Shown here: positions 43,001 to 58,000 of the stretch, piece by piece
Layout: every line of letters begins with the position of its first letter
Position numbering within the stretch: position 1 is the stretch's first letter
Source of the DNA: Siphonodentalium dalli
Taxonomy: Eukaryota > Mollusca > Scaphopoda > Gadilida > Siphonodentaliidae
Length of the DNA: 64,000 nucleotides
NCBI GenBank assembly: GCA_032622095.1
Contig: CP136065.1
Location: 93,069,343-93,133,342 of the forward strand
Reading direction: 5' to 3'
Notes under the pieces: model-generated
The model's input: the letters and a program-made list of their open reading frames with translations, nothing else
What the model was told of the DNA's origin: nothing
Database searches by the model: none
Translations under genes and position numbers: made by a program

Positions 43001-46000
43001 CATTCTACACTAAATACTCACTGATGAGTAGTTCCCTTAGAAAATGTTCATATAATAAGTTCAACAACAACCATTGGTCATTTGTTGAATTTATTATATG
43101 AACATCTCCCACGAATGAATATGAACTATTCTCCTCGTGTAGTACCTGTTTTTCTGTCTGCCGTCTTCTTTCATTACCTGAACATCCCTCCAAATGAATA
43201 AGCGACCATTCAAATGTATCTGCTAATGTATGAATGGGAGAATCCATTCAGTATAGAAAGGGTTAATTAACAAAATTCACTTGAACGTCCAATCCCAATA
43301 AAGCCCAATGAACCTAAAGTACTCAATTTGATTTGAAATGACTCTTCAGTTATCAGAATCGAGTAATTGCCCAAAAATAATAAGCGCAGTCAACTATATA
43401 GTATAAAATTGCCCAAAACCTGTTATTTATCAACATTTTGTTCAACATAATTTTTGCCGGTTTGTCAAATATCTGACACAAAAATGCCATTTGATTTTAG
43501 AGTTATCCATCTTCATCAGTAATTTGATCAGAGACCTTCTTCTCGTCGACTGTTTACTGGGCCACTAGACATTAGTAATTTGCGAGCGTTATTATCCATC
43601 TTTAAGTGGATAAGTACAGTAATGCCCTAAGTAATCGACTCTTTAACTACAGCAGAATTATGGGTAACTTTTCAGGATTTAGTCGGAAATATGGCTTGTT
43701 GCCATTCATCGGAAAGAGTTGATTACTTAGGGCATTACTGTAGTTGTTTAGATGGCATTGCAAGCATTATAGAATCCTACCTCGTGCACAGAGAAGCCCT
43801 TCTGGTGTATACAGATCTGATGCTGGTAGTGCATATGTTATAGGACTACAAATGTCAGTTATCGGTAGCTTATTTCTCGGACAGCATTTCCTCATGATGA
43901 CACTGGCCAATAGAATAAGGCTCTCCATCTCTCGACAATCGATCACATCTTGGGATGTCTCGTATAAAAGCTTAATGCCATTTGCATCCAGGAACTCTTT
44001 TCTTCCAGACCCTAAAAGATAAATATTAATAATGTCATAATTGTGCTCGACATCATGCACAGCAATTCTCCTTGGGATATTTATCTCCTTATTGAGAAAG
44101 TGGACAGAATCCTGGCCACTGGAAAAAGATAGCAGATACATAGAAGAAAATTAAAGAAATTTTTTATTTTTATTTGAAGGGGCTTGCCAGGTTTAAAGTG
44201 ATGTGAAACACTCTGCTGGGACAAACAGTGAATAAAGTTAAAACTTGCTCAAAGCAGTATTTTTAATTAATTTGTATCAAAATTTCTATCACACAACATA
44301 ATTCTATCATATAAATCAAATAAAATGACTCACATTAGCAGAATCATTCTCAATTGTTTATCGGCAATTTGTTCTGGACAAATGGTGAACTGTTTGTTTA
44401 AATTTGTGCATTGTTGAGATGCCGTGTTTTACAAAATGGCACATCCATTGTTGTTGAATTTTTCGACAATAATAGTAGTTTATTGATAGATTCTTTAAAT
44501 GTGGGCAGAGGCAAAATATCAGTTTTATAAGTAAAATAAGCAAATAATATGTCTTTAAATCTCATAAAGCATAATATAGAACATACAACAACAATATTGG
44601 AATTTTTTTAATTCTTGTTGAATCATGAAGATAAACATCAGAAAAATGTCAAAAAATTGAAACATATTCCCAAAACACAGAAAATGATGGAATACAGGCT
44701 CGGACAAAAGGGCAATAACTCCGACTGAACCAGCCCTCATAATTGGCTACGACAATTAGCAATGCCATAGCCATTTGCTGAAGCAAACTGGGCCAAGATA
44801 AAGGATTGCCGTAGCAGATTACCGAAGCCAAACAATGTGAATTAAGAGGGCTGGACTGAACTCAAAACCGCAGGTTCCCAATGCTAGTTGATGTGCCAAG
44901 TTTAAAAAATGACCAGAAAATGACAGAATACATGTTTGGAGAAAGTTCCAGACGAACACACGCAAACACAGACGAGACAGTGAGTTTAAGACTCGATTCA
45001 CAAACTAATTTTCATTACAATTACCATGTTGTTTGTATCGTTCATAGAGCACATGAGTGTATTTTTCACTAATCCACGGCTCAAATTCATTCATTTGTTG
45101 TATATATTCTGTCGAGTATAAAAGGAGATGGTCCCATAAATGGCCGAATTTAGTGAACAGTCCCCCTTTTATCAAGAACAACATAATTGTGATTATAGTA
45201 AAACAATTTACTGAGTTTAATAATATTTTTAAGGATATTTAATCAAGACCACTATAATAATGATTATAGTAAAACAACTTACTGAGACTAATACTATTTT
45301 TGAGGATATTATTTCAAGAATACTATTATAGTGATCATAATGAAATAACTTACTGAGATTAATGATATTTTTTAGGATATTTAGCATGGCCTTCCTCATG
45401 TTGATGTGTTTGTGTTTACTGTCGATGGTGTGCCAGTCACAGTGCAGAGTCAGCAGTGTGGGGACTCCTCCCATCCCCACCACTCGAGCGGAGTTACTCT
45501 CTGAAATAAATATAATGTTACATCTTGCATTGTTTAAGCCATTTGCATGAAGCCAAATGAATAAAAGATACAGCATTCTGGAAAAAAAAAAATTTATGAA
45601 GAATTTTCCAAGAGTTCAAAACTCAATCTCCAATGAAATCACTATTAGAAATTTAGATAGGTTTCTGTTGAAGAATTCAATTAATAGTACCAGAAATATC
45701 CATTACTGTTGGAGGTGTCATTCATGAAGAAGCTAACTGGGAATTGAAAGATTTGATTATGGAATTGCAGAATAAACAAGACAGTCAATGACTGTGGTGT
45801 CGCTCACCAGACTGTAAAGATGGAGAAGACTGGGACTCTGAAGACTACAATAGTCAGTATGTTGTTATAACATAATTAATTTTTCAAAATTTTAATTTAA
45901 ATTTTTTGTTTTTAAATTCATAAAAAAAAAAATTGAGCAAGGAGTAACAAAATGTAAATGTTTTTTTTTCTCATTTAAAAATGTTTTTTTATTTTGGTTA

Positions 46001-49000
46001 AATTGAGCAAGAATTTAAATCTAAAAAATAAATATAAAAATATAAAAGTTTTTTTAAAAGATATTGACCCTGGCTCTGCTCATGTTTGCCCCAGTGACCC
46101 CATTTTAACAAATCTGAACCCCAGTAAACCAAGGACCCTCCATACCAAATATAAGCCTAATAGGCCCAATGGTTCATTAGAAGTTGTTTTAAGAATTACT
46201 AGAGAGGGAAAGAGTTATGGCCCTGGCTTCGGAACTAATTGACACAGTGACCTCATTTGAACAAATCTGAATTCCAGTCACCTAGGGAACATCCACACCA
46301 AATATGAACCCATTCGGTCTTATGGAACCAGAGAAGAAGAAGTTTAAAGAATTGTTGACGGACGTTGCGACGGATGGATGGACGGACAATGGACGAGGAG
46401 TGATGACTATAGCTCCACCGGAGACTTCGTCGCAGGTGAGCTAAAAACATAAAAGAGTAGAGACCCAAATATTCAGAAATTTCACATCAGTAAAGGCTCT
46501 TTTGCCAACAAAAAGAAAAACCTCACAGTATCTTTTTTTCCCAGATCAAAATATTTTATAGTATATAATTATAAGATAAACTCACTTGATCTGGTCATGT
46601 TGCACAATATATCGAGACATAGCTTCAGAACTGTGGTGTACTTGCGGCCGCTCAATGTGATTATCCGGAACAGGTGAGGAATACAGTTGTGTTTACCAAG
46701 GTAGGAAGAATTCACAGCTGAACAAAATTTTAAAAGAAAAGTAACAAATAGAGAGACATGCAGCACTGGTTCCTGTGGAGATTCAAAAGTTTTAGGTCCC
46801 GACCAGAGACCAATGACAAAATTGATAGTCATCACACAAATCAAGCCTGGTGTGTCTGACATTTGCTAAAAACACAGTGGGCTAGCATCAACAAATCCAA
46901 CCTCTGGGAACCTCATTCTTCTCAGGCCTCAATTGCTATGGGAGACCTTGGATCAGTTGAAGTTCTCCAGTTGAAGTTGGTGATGTTCACCCATTAGTCA
47001 CGTCGATTATGCAATTTATCTTCTGAAAGTTAGGGGATATAGTAACTAATGAAAGTGTCAATGACACTATAGTTCATCTTGGGAAGAAGTTAATTTTTTG
47101 CTGAGCAATGAATAGAATGATAAAGAAGAAGGAAAGTAAACTAGAGGTCACCCCGAAGAGCCATATGAAGTTTTGTGATGATCGGATGAGAGATGTGGTC
47201 TATAGGGTGCTACAAAGGCTTTAGTCATACAAAGAGTAAATTCCAAGATGGCCGCTGGTGGCCATGTTTTTCAAAGAATTTCGGTCAAAATAGGAGGCTC
47301 CCATCTAGCGGTCACCCCAAAGATACATATGAAGTTTGGTGATCATCAGGTGAGGGATGTGGTCTGTAGGGTGTGCCAAAGGATTTAGTCATGCAAAGCG
47401 TAAAATCCAAGATGGCTGCCAGTGGCAATGTGTTTCATCGAAAAAATTTCAAATTTATAGCTCCCATCTAGAGGTGATTATAAATAATCCTGTAAATTTT
47501 CAAATAAATTCTCCAATAAATGCAGGCTGTGGGGTGTGATGATGGATTCAAATTTGAAATCCAAAATGGCTGCTAGCGGCCATGTTTAAAAAAAAAAAAT
47601 TGTCAAAATAGGAGGCTCCCATCTAGAGGTCACCCTGAAGATCCATATGAAGCTTGGTGATGATCGGATGAGAGATGTGGCCTGTGGGGTGTGCCAAAGG
47701 ATTTAGTCATGCAAAGACTAAAATCCAAGATGGCTGCCAGTGGCCATGTTTTTCATCGAAAATCGTTCAAATTTTATAGCTCCCATCTTAGGAAATCATA
47801 ATCGTGCCTGCAAATTTAAAAGTGATCTGGCCATAAATAGTTTATTTCATATAGTTTTGATGTTTTAGAGGGAAACCAAAAAAGTATTTTGTTAATTTTT
47901 CAAAAACAAAATGATATTCTTTGGTATTTATTGGTCCAGTTTACATGTCATATTTTGTTATCATTTTTTCAACAGAAGAAAGCAGAAAACGATGTTAAAT
48001 TTGATATGTTGCTGTTTCTGCCCTGGGAATTAGCATCGGCAATTGGCCAATGTTGGCATTAATAGCAATTGGCAGTGCCGAGGCTAAAGCCGATGTGAAA
48101 TGAATTTGTGTACGCATCTTTTTTAGCCAAGGCAAATAAAGGAAGACATGTTCAATTAGGAAGTGAAATGGACGTTTTTTGAAGCGCTAGCAATGCAATG
48201 ATTTGTTTTACTGTCACATTTTGTATTAATTCCACAATTGGGCCACACGACACATGCCCATAAAATCATTTTACTCGCAACTTGCACACTTGACACAATC
48301 AGCGAGTGGCATCAATATAAAATATAGCATGGTAATCCAACTCCAAGCAACCAGTTACGGTTGACAGAAAAAGCAGCACCAACTTGAAAGAAGGTCATTG
48401 TGCCACTCGCATGCATGCGACATACCAATCATCTCACAATGTATTCAACTGATGCTAGCGCTTTGATGTTTCCGACGAAGTATAGCCCTCTTGACAAGCA
48501 TGTGCTCTGAAGTTTTAAAACTTTTTCGACCTCATGTTTCCACAATGAAAGAAGCTGATCGTATTTATGAAAATATTTAACACATAGTCACAGTAAGCAA
48601 TAGTCTATAGACCTAGGCCTATACTCATTACGCTTGCTTGTTTATCATGTTTATGTCGTTGGTTGCTAAAGTTATCTAGTTGGAGTACAGAATAACAGGA
48701 AGTCGAGATGAGCAAAATAAAAAAATAAGTTTTGCACCGAACACAATTTGATTATAATAACTGGTCATCATGTCATGTGGTGAAGATAATAATTGAATCA
48801 CAGTCCATTTATGACCTGGATCTGTGTGTTGACATGCTTGACTTGACTCTTATTCTTTTGTTATTCAAATCTTTAAAGTATACACAAATACACTCACTTC
48901 AAAAACACACAAATAATTGATAAAAAATGGTCCTCATGCAGTCCAATCAGGATGGGTCATTCAAAATCAAATTCACTACGGTTCAGTGAGTTATAACTCC

Positions 49001-52000
49001 ACATGCCCAGCCCAAGGGAACAGTTCTTACCTCACCACCTGGGACACATTAATTGAATAAAGTGAATGATAGTCAGATAGAATATAACTTTAATAATGAG
49101 TGTTCTGCAATAAAGCTATCATAACATGTTAGTTTACCTTGTGAGCGACAATTCATCATAATTCAATGAAAACAACACTTTATCGAAAATTGTCTAGATA
49201 AAAGTGAAAATTGCCTAGGCAAAATCATTTTGCCAAGGGGAAATTTTTTTGCCTATGCAAATTTTCCTTAAATTCCCAGGGTTGCTGTTTGATTCATTGG
49301 GAACTTACAATTTGAGGTATAATCTTGAAGAGTTGAGTAGTAAACACTGCTGTATCTACTGCTGTATCTTCATCTTACTCATGCTATGCATTTAGTAAAA
49401 GAATGACCAACATCTTTTCAAGGTTTTGTTCCACAAAAAAATATGGCCATATATAAACAAGATGAAGTGGAAATTTCCAGGTTCCTCATATGTTCACTCT
49501 ATGGAATGTGTGGACAATGTTAACGTAACTAAGCAAATCATGTGACTTTATTTATTAGTGACCCATTTTATCAACTTACCCGATATGATGTCAACCTATA
49601 CTGGGCAAATTTCAAAAAGCAGTCGCATTGCCATGGATGTGATCAGATTCCAGAAGAACATGCATCTCTGGTGGAGGGATGATGGGGAGAATTTTGTTTT
49701 ATATACAAGTCATCTTCATTGGAGTTATGTTTGTATGCCAACTGATATGTGCCTAATCCAACATTCTTGTCAATCTAGTTCTCTGTGTGTTATATATTTT
49801 TCAGCACATGATGTTTGAATTGAATCGTCTCCTTTTTTGTATGTCTTTGTTCTATTCTCCAATTCTAGAGGCAATAAAGATATATATAACATTTGCATCA
49901 TAAATATATTCATTGGGAACTTACAATTTGAGGTATACAACTTAAAGACTTGTAGTAAACACTGCTGTATCTTCATGTTACTCAGGTTGTTTTTTATGCA
50001 GCTCAATGTAACTGGTAAAGCCCGATTAAGACGAGCTTTTACTGCAAATTTTCTGTCTGAAATGGCAAAAGAATATAAAGATCATAACTTTATAAAACAC
50101 AATAAGATCAAAGTTTGACAATTTAAAAATGCGATGAGATAATTACATGCTATATGTGACCTTGTCACAGTATCAGTATCCTCCCCCAATGTTAGTCTAT
50201 ATTAGTATTCTAAATAGCATTCAAATCTGACAATTACTGTCAGAGATGGTAAGGCTGTTTAGATCTCAATTTTTAGATGAGGGAGGGGGAGGGGGAGCAT
50301 AATAACCTAATGAATACTATGGAGAATAATCTAACCTTTGAGTCCGATTTTGGCAAGGATTTGATGGATTGATGTGATAAGCTCTTCAGCACCACCACCT
50401 AGCTGCGATTCGCTCACCATTATCTTCAGTAGCACATTAACAGCACCACTACTAACGAGGATTCCAGCTCGTTTACCGGTCTCTGTCAAAAGACAATTTA
50501 ATCCATGACATAATGATAAGATGCCTCTTAAAATCTGGTTAAAAACGGTAACGCAAAAATAGATTTCAATTTAGTACTTTCCAAAATCATGGCAAAATGT
50601 TGACCGCGATTGTTTAATTCAGCGAAAACTTATGCTGACGAACATTTTTCGTGGGATTTTTAATTTCAGGAACCATGAATATTGGACCAGCACTTATAAA
50701 TTTACCCTTGCTGAATATAAAAAAAATATTTATAGGCTTATAGCACAACTTAGTGATGAACAATGATATACAATGAGAATTTGATATTTAACCTTTCCAT
50801 GATTGGAGCTTCCTGAACTTTTGCAAAAATGTCAAACAACAAATTTAATGGTGTGGCATGTTAGATTCCAAATGTTGCCAAGGCTTTTCCCATGGATTGC
50901 TTATTGCCATCGCCAATTTCAAGGACTGCATATATAACAGAATACATTTTCCTGACAATATTTACCTTGACCTTGTAAGCCAGTGCATTCTCTTATATAT
51001 GAGAGGCTCCCTGGAGACTAGCAAATATAAGAGAATGCACTGGCACAGGATCTTTCATGCTGCACCAGTGCAGCTCCCATCATGATAGATTTAATAGTGA
51101 TAATGATACTAATACATTACTGCTGCCATTATGAGTTTGACTTAACCTACAATTTTTTCCAAACTCAGCATTATTCAAGCTCCCAATTTTCTAACATTTC
51201 TTCAGCATGTTGTTGCATTACAGCATGTTTAAATCATTCCAGTCTTACACTGCTATTATTCACAAATAATAAGCAATGGTTATTCTTTGAATAGTGTTTT
51301 GGTGCACAACTGCACTTGATAGAGTAATGATCGATCTAATTAATCAGTGATAGCGAGACCTTCACGAAACTTCTAGGCAACCTGTTTTTCCTCAGCGCAA
51401 CAGCATTTTTATTTTAGGTAACCTCCAGACGAACTGAACGGTCATTCGCCTCAAATTTGCAGGCCAGTCTGATGTTCATTGTCAAAGAAAGTGTCGCCGT
51501 CATCCAGAGTGAATTATAGAACAGCATATTGACCACTAAATAATGGCAAGATGCCATATACCACTATATACCGTACTGACCCGGTTCAAAGCCCATGCCC
51601 GTGTTTAAGCCCACCCATATATTTTGGCCAAATTCCATGCACAGGGGTATATTCGTGTTTAAGCCCACCCCAAATTTTTTTCAATTTCAGCGGTGGTAAG
51701 TAAGTATTTGCTAATGATACTTCCCAAATAAATAATTCCAATATAACGGGAAGTATATTCACAAACGATCGGTGACAGCGATAATGTCACGAAAAATGGA
51801 AAGTTATACTTCGTAGGCAAGTGATAATAATAAATAAAATGAAATAAAGTGAATCTTAAAATCTCATTTGTTTATTCAATTATACTTTCTGGGGGAAACC
51901 AATCGTCAACAGACGTCAAATACAAAAGAATGCAATCGCTAACGGCGTATATCTGAGAACGCGGTAAACATCAGTCAATTCAAAGAGTCACATGCGTGCA

Positions 52001-55000
52001 TCGCGCACATGTCAACAACAGTACTGTAAAAACATATTCTTTGTATGTCGGTATGTTCCTACATGTGGCCAAACACAAAAAGAACTCATTCCCTGGTTAT
52101 GTAAACACACGGTGGGTATAATAATGGGGACTTGTCATCCACAACACCCCAACAGCAAAAGATGCCTTCAAAAAAAGAGATACCGATGTCGTATTGGTAC
52201 CCGGTGGTTAGTATATAATAATCATTAATTAAAATTTTTAAACTGCTATTTTTCACGTTTTACGGTATAGACTATAGTATAAACATTAATCTGGGAGCGA
52301 TAACTCTAAACATTCAAACACGTGGTTTTTTGTATACGTATTTACATCGTCATTTCGTTAATTAACTAAACTCACTGGCTTTGTTAAATTGGTCACTATT
52401 GTTTTGTAACTCTGTGTCGACAACGGGCCATGAATAGAGCACTGGGTTCATTGTTATCCTAATCGGATTAAGTCACTCTCTTATATGTTGCACAATATTT
52501 CCCTGTACAATTTTCAGACATTTTTTAGTTATTATCTTTGGCTTCGATGACGACGGCAAAGTTGTGTTTTAATTATATTGTTTGAACATTGATATAAACT
52601 ATAGATATAGACTATAGATAGTGGATTTACCCAGCTGTCTGAAATGGCAGAAATCCGACGACCCATGATGCTTACAAACTGTCATTTATGGGAATTTTTG
52701 GCAATAAAACAAGACAAGAAGTAATATTTTAATATACACATCAAAATGAAAAAAATACTTTCTCAAATTAACTTATACTTACTGGTAACTTTATTTAATC
52801 TGGAAGTCGTGTATATTTCCCCGAAACTCTGTGTTGGATCGACTTTATTTTATGGATCTATTTCTTCAGTTTTACTGTCCCGATTTCTTGGGATTTTTGG
52901 TTTGCAAAGGGTCATATCCGAGTTTAAGCCCACTTGGATTTTTGAGCTCAAATAAAACAAAGGCCCCCTGGGCCTAAACGCGGGTCAGTACTTACGCAAT
53001 TTTCCCAGGAGCTCAGACAGAATTGCCACAATGTAAATTGAGATTTGAGTATCAGCACAATTCTGAAAATAAAAACGATAAACAATAAACACAAATAAAA
53101 CATATAGGCTCGTATTTACCAACTGGGTTTATTTTATAAACCGGGTGGTTTATTTGGTAGCGACTGAATGCACAAGGTACCTTCGTTAGTGTTTACAACA
53201 CACATCGATATTATGTCATCGATGCTATAATATTGACCTAATCTATCAAATTTGCCATTTGTCAATAGACACTACATCATGACTAAACACCACATGCAAT
53301 CTGTGAGTTTCTGACACATAGGGTATAGAGACTCAGACTGAATCTTTCTGCGGAATGAGTTTTTAACCTTACAATGACTGGAGTTTCCTGAAGCTTTGCG
53401 AAAAACCCTGTGTCAATGCATTCTCTTATAGGGAACATGATCTTTAACCCTTTGAGTGCCAGGTCGAATTTTGTATCAACCAATATACCCTGTGCCAATG
53501 CATTCTCTTATATATGCAAGTCGACCATAGGTCGCCTCGCATATATAAGAGAATGCATTGGCCTAACAATTTTTTTTTTTTTTTTTTTTTTACAATTTTA
53601 ATAATTTTTTCTTATATTCTTTAACCGACTTATTTTGTAGGTTTAGGGCCGATGAGATCGGCCCCTGGCACTCAAAGAGTTAATGGTACAGGATATTTAA
53701 TGCTGCACAAGTGCAGCTCCTGTCATGAAAGGGTGAAGATCTTAGAATTAGCACAAAGCGAGGAGGAGGAGTCAAGGCAATGTCTCAGCAGGGTTCCCAC
53801 ACCTATTTATCGAGAGGCTGATCACGATCATCAAATATTTAACCCATCCCTTGAAAATCCCAAGTTTTTGTTTAATGATGCTCGAAAACCATGTTGTTCA
53901 CCACCAGTTATTATGCTCATTGGTGCTGATATCAGCCAATATTCAGCCAATACACCCATTTGACAGTACAGTTTCTACACTTTTGTGAAACACTAATCTG
54001 TATGAACTCTATGTAACAAGAGGCCGATCACGATCGACCGATGTTTAACCAATCCCTTGGCGAGAGTAAATTACTATGATCAGAATCATAATTTAGAGTT
54101 TTGATGTTGAATTATAGAGTATACTGTTAAATACTATAATAGACAAATGTACATAATAAAACAAGTTATTAGAATTTATGGGTCAAATAGGGAGACTCGC
54201 ATAAGAGAATGCACTGGCACAGGATCTGCAATGCTGCACCAGCGCAGCTCCAGTCATGAAAGGGTTAAACCATGTCAATGGATACCATGTTCTCCAAAGG
54301 AGGTAACAAATTTAAGTATTACGGTTTGATTAGCATGGCACCGCTGATAATTCTTCCTGGATGTTATCAACAAGAATTATATAAACCTCATTACATAGAC
54401 GAAAATGTTCAAGAGCCTTCCTACAGTGCAGAAGTTATAATGGTATTAGTTTTTCAAATTTTGATAACTTTAAAAAACAAAAATTATTGAACAAGAAGTT
54501 AAATTAAAAAAAAATTCAATTTAAATACTTAAAAAAAATATAATTAAATAGCTGACAGGGGGGGGGGGGGGGGGGGGGGGGTACTCAGGCCTGGGTATCT
54601 TCTCCCAAACCCCAACTCAATCAACTTTTTCTCAGATAAAGTTAATTTCTTGCCATTTCATGACCATATCAAACAAAATAAGCAATAAAATAATAAGTTT
54701 ATTTTTTGCCATATGTTGGCTGCCTGGTAGGTGAGGGGTTGGCAAGTCGAGACTTAAAATATTAAATAAAAAAAATAAAAAAGTTTTTGCATACCATAAT
54801 AATATCAAATAAGTAAATAAACAAGGGGTACGCATCTAAGATGCTTTTGTCGAGTTTTTTGGCAGTCGAACCAAACTTCTGCCAATAAGGTGCACACCTC
54901 CGGGAAAAAAAGTTGGACGGTGGTATATTATTGCAATAGACCTATATACCAAATATCAATTGAATCCGTTAATATTTCATTGAGTTATCGCAATAACGGT

Positions 55001-58000
55001 GATAAAATTGTGATTAAAATAGACAAACTAAGACCCATAACTCCGGAAAAAAAAATTTGGATAAACCAGGTATTCGAACTCGTCCGAGATATTGTTGCAA
55101 TAGACTCATATACCAAATATTGTTAAAATCGGTTAATATTTCATTGAGTTATCGCGCTAACGGTGATAACATTGCTAAAAATAGACAAACTAAGACCCAT
55201 TACTCTGCAAAAAAAATTCGGACAAACCTGGTTTTCGAACTCATCCGAGATATTGTTGCAGGAGACTCATACACCAAATATTGTTGAAATCGGTTAATAT
55301 TTCATCAAGTTATCATGCTAACGGTGATAAAATTGCTAAAAATAGACAAACTAAGACCCATAACTCTGAGAAAAAAATTCGGACAAACCTGATTTTCGAA
55401 CTCGTCCGAGATATTGTTGCAGGAGACTCACATACCAAATATTGTTGAAATCGGTTAATATTTCATCGAGTTATCGCGATAACAGTGAGAAAATTGCTAA
55501 AAATAGACAAAACTAAGACCCATAACTCCACGAAAAAAATTCGGACAAACCTGATTTTCAAACTCGTCCGAGATATTTTTGCAGGAGACTCATATACCAA
55601 ATATTGTTGAAATCGGTTAATATTTCATCGAGTTATCGCGCTAATGGTGATAAAATTGCTAAAAATAGACAAACTAAGACCCATAACTCCGCAAAAAAAA
55701 TTCGGACAAACCTGGTTTTCGAACTCGTATAAGATATTGTTGCAGGAGACTCATATACCAAATATTGTTGAAATCGGTTAATATTTCATCGAGTTATCGC
55801 GCTAACGGTGATAAAATTGCTAAAAATAGACAAACTAAGACCCATAACTCCACGAAAAAAATTCGGACAAACCTGGTTTTCGAACTCGTACGAGATATTG
55901 TTGCAGGAGACTCATATACCAAATATTGTTGAAATCGGTTAATATTTCATGGAGTTATCGCGCTAATGGTGATAAATTTGCTAAAAATAGACAAACTAAG
56001 ACCCATAACTCCGTTAAAAAAATTCGGACAAACCTGGTTTTCGAACTCGTCCGAGATATTGTTGCAAGAGTCTCATATACCAAATATTGTTGAAATTGGT
56101 TAATATTTGCGTGAGTTATCGCACTAACGGTGAAAAACTTAACTAAAAACCATCTAAGATGGATAACTCTTGTTAAAAAGTTCGGACGTGACCCATTTTC
56201 TACAGGCAGTAAATAGTCATTGGGAGCAACTGCCAGACCAAAATTTTTTTGAATCCTTTCACAAATGTCAAAGTTATAAGGCATTCTTTAGGTCCGCCTG
56301 CCCGCCAACCGTCCCTCGTCAAACCATAAGTCGAGTTTTTGAAAAACTCGACTAAAAAATTATCACAGGTAGGGGGAAGATACCCAAAGCGGGGGGAGAT
56401 ACACAAGGCGGGGGGGGGGGGGGGTGGGGGGGGGGGAATAAACTGTTACAGCACTATACACCCAGTAGCTGAATATGAGCCATAAGTTTATAAACACCAG
56501 AAATACAGATATAACCTAACAAGAGTGGCTACGGACTGGCAATATACACCTATGGTAATTCCAACAAAGGGCCATAACTCTGGTGAAAATTGGTGGGCGG
56601 AACCTAACTTTGAACATGATCTGTAATTTGGGCTAGTAAACGCATTTACTTAATTTCATTCCATTCAGTTGAAACTATCTAAAGTTATCACAAGGAAACT
56701 AAAATCGAATGAACAGACCAATAACATGATACGTTATGTTATTTTAAAAACAGGAATATAAAAACATTAATGCCAAAGATTCAGCTGATAGACGCATTCT
56801 AGAAACACAAGTAAAACAGCCCATAAGCAAAACTAAAACGTTTTAATATCCAGACTAAAAAACACCCGTATTAAAGATTCAGTACATAGAAGCATAGATT
56901 CCTCAGTAAAACAGATACAGCTTATAAGCAAAACTGAAACATGATTTTAGGCAATCAGCAACAAACATAAATACACCAGTATGGCCAAGCCTTAGTCTAT
57001 TTCCTGAAGCTCATGACAAAATAGTTTTAAAAGCATGTGTATGCACGATTTTATATTTGATTTTTTATTTCTGGAACACGCGTCAATGAAGCATACCACC
57101 TCTGCATCGGCTAGGTCTGGGTCTAATTTCAGTTCAACTGTGTTAGTAGTCAGGGGATTACCATATCAAACGGAAATAGTTTTACTGGATGTCAACCAGA
57201 AGCATTCAATGGTGTGATTGTTGTCGCTTGTATATATTTATATCAATAGATTAATGATATTGTATGCATGAACATCATAACTGCTTCACAACATGTGACA
57301 ACATTTGAGAGAAGAAACTCACCTCAGCAATCGCAAACAGTAGGTGGAGATTAGCTGACTCTTTGAGAATCACATCTTTTTGAAGCTTATCTGAACAAAT
57401 AAACATTCATATGATTACGCACTAAATGAAATAATGCACTACTACTCTGTATCATAAACTTTCATCAGTGAGGCAAATATGATCATACACTATGCATAAT
57501 TAACAACCGCATGTAACATATCTGCACATGTTAGAAATTCTTAGCATAATCAGTTGATAAAACGGGTCGAACAGCGACGGCATTTATCCCGTCGAGTCGT
57601 TAAGAACTGACAGCTATAAGAGACACGTGTGGGAGATTGTCTATAAAGCTAAGAATAGAACAAAAACAAGATCACGTGCCCGATTGTGTCAGTCGCTAAA
57701 TATAGATTCGATGGAACACGCAGATCGATACACAAATTCAATTGGTAGGATTAACGGGCAGTATTATACGATCATTAATAAGATTTAATCTGCCTGGTAA
57801 CTTATTCACAATGTTACCACAAAACCACAGTAGCATCAATGTGATATATAACCATGATGGTTATCATATTCAGCAAATCAAAGGGACTTAACCAAGTTGT
57901 TACAGGGCCAATCGGCCCTTTTCTTCTTTGAATTTTTTTTTACTTACGGCATTCGCATGCCCCTGATCTGGCAGACATCACTAACCAGGTGGTCTAGTGT

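Noticed and set aside
51992-52228. 78-codon ORF in the TA-flanked element as a transposase
   Set aside because: No DDE or zinc-finger pattern could be followed; too short and not extended by convincing exons.
57035-57217. 60-codon plus-strand ORF in intron 3
   Set aside because: No splice or family support and no similarity to neighbours that I can recognise.
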